Assembly: GCA_964484515.1 (NCBI GenBank) | Contig: CAZAGT010000276.1 | Coordinates: 1 to 7,065 of the forward strand | Direction of reading: 5' to 3' | DNA length: 7,065 nucleotides | From: CAZAGT01 sp964484515 | GTDB taxonomy: Bacteria; Desulfobacterota; DSM-4660; Desulfatiglandales; HGW-15 | Part shown: one piece after another, positions 4,921 through 7,065 of the stretch | Numbering within the stretch: position 1 is the stretch's first letter | How the letters are laid out: each line of letters starts with the position of its first letter | Position numbers and translations under genes: made by a program | The notes under the pieces: generated by a model | Seen by the model: only the letters and a program-made list of their open reading frames with translations | What the model was told of the DNA's origin: nothing | The model's database searches: none

Positions 4921-6552
4921 CTACCTCTTGCGTAACGTCGGCTTCGCCTGTAGCCATTCGATAGAAGCGATCAGTTCCGGTTGTCTTTCCTCCATCGGCA
5001 CCTCTATGAGGACCGGCCGCTCGGCGTTGAGGGCCTCTTCGAAGGTTGAGCAGAAATCTGCCAGGTCCTCGATCCGTTCGGCACGGATGCCGAAGGAACG
5101 GGCGAGCCGTACGAAGTCCGGGTTTCGTAAGTCGGAATCGATGAGCCGCCCTTCACATGCCTGTTGTTGGGACCCCTTGATCGAAGACAAGGCGTTATCG
5201 TTGACCACGATCATGACGACCTTGATGTCGTACCTCGCTGCGGTTGCCAGCTCGGGTGCTCCCATCAGAAATCCTCCATCTCCACTGAAGCAGACCACGG
5301 GCTTGTCGGGATGAGCGATCTTGGCGCCGAGCGCTGCGGGTAAGGCATAGCCAAGCGAGACGCCGATGCAGGGATAGAGAAAACATCGTGGATGCGCAAC
5401 CGGAAACTCCGCGAACGTGGCGTAACCGAGTGTGTGGACATCGGAAACGAGGATGCCGTCGCCAGGGAGCGTATTGCGCATGTCCGATAGCAGCGGGAGC
5501 GGCGGCTGGGCAGCCGCCTTGTCGCGAAGGTCGGCTACGATCGGAGACCAAGTCCCCCTACGCTGATCGATTTCCTTTGACAACGATTCGAGCGTCAACT
5601 TGAGATCCCCCACAATGCCGACGTCGCAGGGATATTCTCGACCTACTTCCTCCGGGTCTTCATCGATCTGGATCATGGGATGCGGAATCTTCAAGCTCCA
5701 ACCATTGGTATCAAGGGATGTGAAGCGGGTCCCAACGGCCAGCATGCAGTCCGCCAACTGCAAGGCCTGATAGGCCTGGAAACCGCGGATGTGGCCCAAG
5801 GCCAGTGGGTGATCCTCTGCTAGGACCCCCTTGGCCCGTCTGGTCATGATCACGGGGGCGTCGAGTTTCTCTGCGAGGTGCCGCAACGCCTCACGGGCAT
5901 CGGCCTCAGTAACGGCCGCTCCCACAAAGAGGATCGGTTTCTCGGAACTCTTGAGGAGCTTGGTCGCCGCTGCCAGAGCTGCCGGATTGGGAGCGGTCGA
6001 TGAGGGGCGTTCGACACGTTCAGGGATGCGCGCATCCGAAATCGCCTCGATAACGTCCATCGGGAATTCCAGCACCGCAGGACCAGGGCGGCCTGATCGC
6101 ATAGCGCGAAAGGCGTCCTCGACCACCGTGGGTATATCTTCGACGCTCCGGGCTATGGCGCAATACTTTGTGATCGGCTCGAAAAAACGCATCTGGTCCA
6201 ATCCATGAAACAGTTTACTCGGCGGTTTCCCGTAGAACTTTGACTCACTTTGTCCGGTGATCAGGAGCACGGGGACGCAATCGGTAAATGCTTCCAGGAT
6301 GCCCGTCGAGGCGTTACTGGCACCCGGCCCGGGAACCGTCAGGGCCACGCCGACATCCCCGGTCGAGCGGGCAAAGCCGTCCGCCATCTTGGTGGCGGCA
6401 TACTCATGGCGCACGAGGTAGTGATCGATGACGCCATCCCCGCGGCGCTTGAGAGCATCATAGATTTGAAGATTCTGCGTCCCCGGCATGCCAAACACGC
6501 AACGCACGCCTTGGGCCTTCAGGCATTCGATCAGGATGTCTCCGCCTTTCAT
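4921..6552 (-). CDS. ThDP-dependent acetolactate synthase-like enzyme
   Basis: The 543-aa protein has the three-domain layout of the ThDP/IlvB superfamily. Residues ~1-170 are the PYR domain, with GVRCVFGMPGTQNLQIYDAL and the catalytic glutamate E50 in VRHEYAATKMADGFAR. Residues ~190-320 form the central domain (KPILFVGAAV, ADCMLAVGTRF, IQIDEDPEEVG). Residues ~350-525 are the PP domain, with the ThDP/Mg2+ motif G424-D425-G426-G427 through N451 and N453. Acetolactate synthases condense two pyruvates for branched-chain amino acid synthesis, but relatives are sulfoacetaldehyde acetyltransferase, glyoxylate carboligase and decarboxylases. The exact substrate is not readable. No regulatory small subunit or other ilv gene is adjacent, so a biosynthetic role is uncertain. 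GGAGG (6564-6568) lies 11 nt before the ATG. It is convergent with the peroxiredoxin gene. Confidence 0.88.
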   Translation of the reverse strand: MKGGDILIECLKAQGVRCVFGMPGTQNLQIYDALKRRGDGVIDHYLVRHEYAATKMADGFARSTGDVGVALTVPGPGASNASTGILEAFTDCVPVLLITGQSESKFYGKPPSKLFHGLDQMRFFEPITKYCAIARSVEDIPTVVEDAFRAMRSGRPGPAVLEFPMDVIEAISDARIPERVERPSSTAPNPAALAAATKLLKSSEKPILFVGAAVTEADAREALRHLAEKLDAPVIMTRRAKGVLAEDHPLALGHIRGFQAYQALQLADCMLAVGTRFTSLDTNGWSLKIPHPMIQIDEDPEEVGREYPCDVGIVGDLKLTLESLSKEIDQRRGTWSPIVADLRDKAAAQPPLPLLSDMRNTLPGDGILVSDVHTLGYATFAEFPVAHPRCFLYPCIGVSLGYALPAALGAKIAHPDKPVVCFSGDGGFLMGAPELATAARYDIKVVMIVVNDNALSSIKGSQQQACEGRLIDSDLRNPDFVRLARSFGIRAERIEDLADFCSTFEEALNAERPVLIEVPMEERQPELIASIEWLQAKPTLRKR

Positions 6553-6890
6553 TATACCCTTTTCCTCCGTATACTCTAGTGGTGACCAAAATTGCCCTGT
6601 GGAGAAATGACGTGAGGAAGAACGTATTTAGCCACAGACCAGACTTCGCATAAAGCTCCGACCCGCAAGCAGACACAGACATTTCATGCGGCCGACCCGG
6701 CCCAATGAAAGAATCACCGCTTCGCGAAAAGGCCCTCAGATATGAGTTACTAGCCGATAGGTCGCGCCATAGGCTTTGCCGAAGCCGGAAAAGCAAAAAG
6801 TCTACGTCTGTCTAGAGAGCATAGCGGAAGATGCGCGGCTTGTCACTTCCTGAGAATTGGGATAACGTGGCGTCATGATTCAACGCGGAC
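6553..6890. other. Upstream region of the ThDP gene, no gene seen
   Basis: On the minus strand this carries the leader of the ThDP gene, beginning with TATACGGAGGAAAAGGG. A minus-strand open frame reaches into it from 6796, but it overlaps the ThDP gene in another frame and has no recognisable domain. I see no RNA gene, and no promoter I can defend. Confidence 0.45.
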
Positions 6891-7004
6891 GTTCAAGGCC
6901 TTAGGTTCGAGGATCGAGGTTCGAGGCAAAAGAGATGCGAATCCTATTCCCGTCTTTGCCATTCGGCCTTGCGTCTTGTGCCTTGCGCCTTGAGCCCTTC
7001 AATC
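6891..7004 (+). repeat. Degenerate palindromic word repeat
   Basis: GTTCGAGGATCGAGGTTCGAGG on the left is followed by CCTTGCGTCTTGTGCCTTGC and CCTTGAGCC on the right, complementary in style to the left arm. The same composition precedes the conserved module inside the nested MITE, so this is probably the interior of a second family member. Confidence 0.5.
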
Positions 7005-7065
7005 ACGCCGCAGTGACGAGGGATGAGGGTAACACAGCCCTTCGGCTTCGCTCAGGGCCGTGAGC
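7005..7065 (+). repeat. Second copy of the MITE internal module, cut by the window edge
   Basis: Matches 4653-4713 at 60 of 61 positions and in the same orientation. It runs to the last base, so the right end of this member lies outside the window. Its left terminal repeat was not found in the preceding 500 bases. Confidence 0.8.

Noticed and set aside
6458..6796. Minus-strand open frame of 112 codons
   Set aside because: It overlaps the start of the ThDP gene in another frame, and has no recognisable features.

Overview
The window looks like a chromosomal segment of an anaerobic, selenocysteine-using bacterium, most likely Desulfobacterota (deltaproteobacteria) or a close relative. This is inferred from gene content: an AhpC-type peroxiredoxin with an in-frame UGA at its catalytic position, a DUF362 protein carrying two [4Fe-4S] motifs, and a tiny Cys/Trp-rich protein of a kind I recall from sulfate reducers and methanogens. 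No rRNA, tRNA, CRISPR array or transposase gene is visible.

Layout. Positions 1-215 are non-coding, with repeated short words. Positions 216-902 (minus) encode a DksA/TraR-type C4 zinc-finger protein with a basic N-terminal tail and an acidic C-terminal tail. Divergently, 1037-1213 (plus) encodes a 58-aa CxxC...HxxxC protein, followed by a DUF362/ferredoxin protein at 1428-2588. Next is a cassette of an OsmC-family protein (3065-3496) and a selenocysteine peroxiredoxin (3625-4233). The peroxiredoxin is read through a TGA at 3790-3792, and an 8-bp perfect stem-loop (3804-3824) lies where a bacterial SECIS belongs. A conventional gene caller would break this gene and report only the C-terminal 123 residues from a GTG at 3862. 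On the minus strand, 4921-6552 encodes an acetolactate-synthase-like ThDP enzyme convergent with the peroxiredoxin gene. Positions 6553-7065 hold no gene.

The OsmC/peroxiredoxin cassette is bracketed by two direct copies of a ~295-bp palindromic, transposase-less element (2714-3008 and 4261-4906). The second copy is split by a nested 349-bp element (4401-4749) with 16-bp imperfect terminal inverted repeats and a 3-bp TAC target duplication. Removing it restores exact colinearity with copy 1. A ~50-bp sequence resembling the fused ends of the nested element sits just upstream of the peroxiredoxin gene, and a 61-bp module from its interior recurs at 60/61 identity at the right edge of the window.

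Functionally, OsmC and Sec-peroxiredoxin probably form a thiol/selenol peroxide-defence pair. The direct repeats could allow the pair to be lost or moved by homologous recombination. The other genes appear to be independent transcription units.
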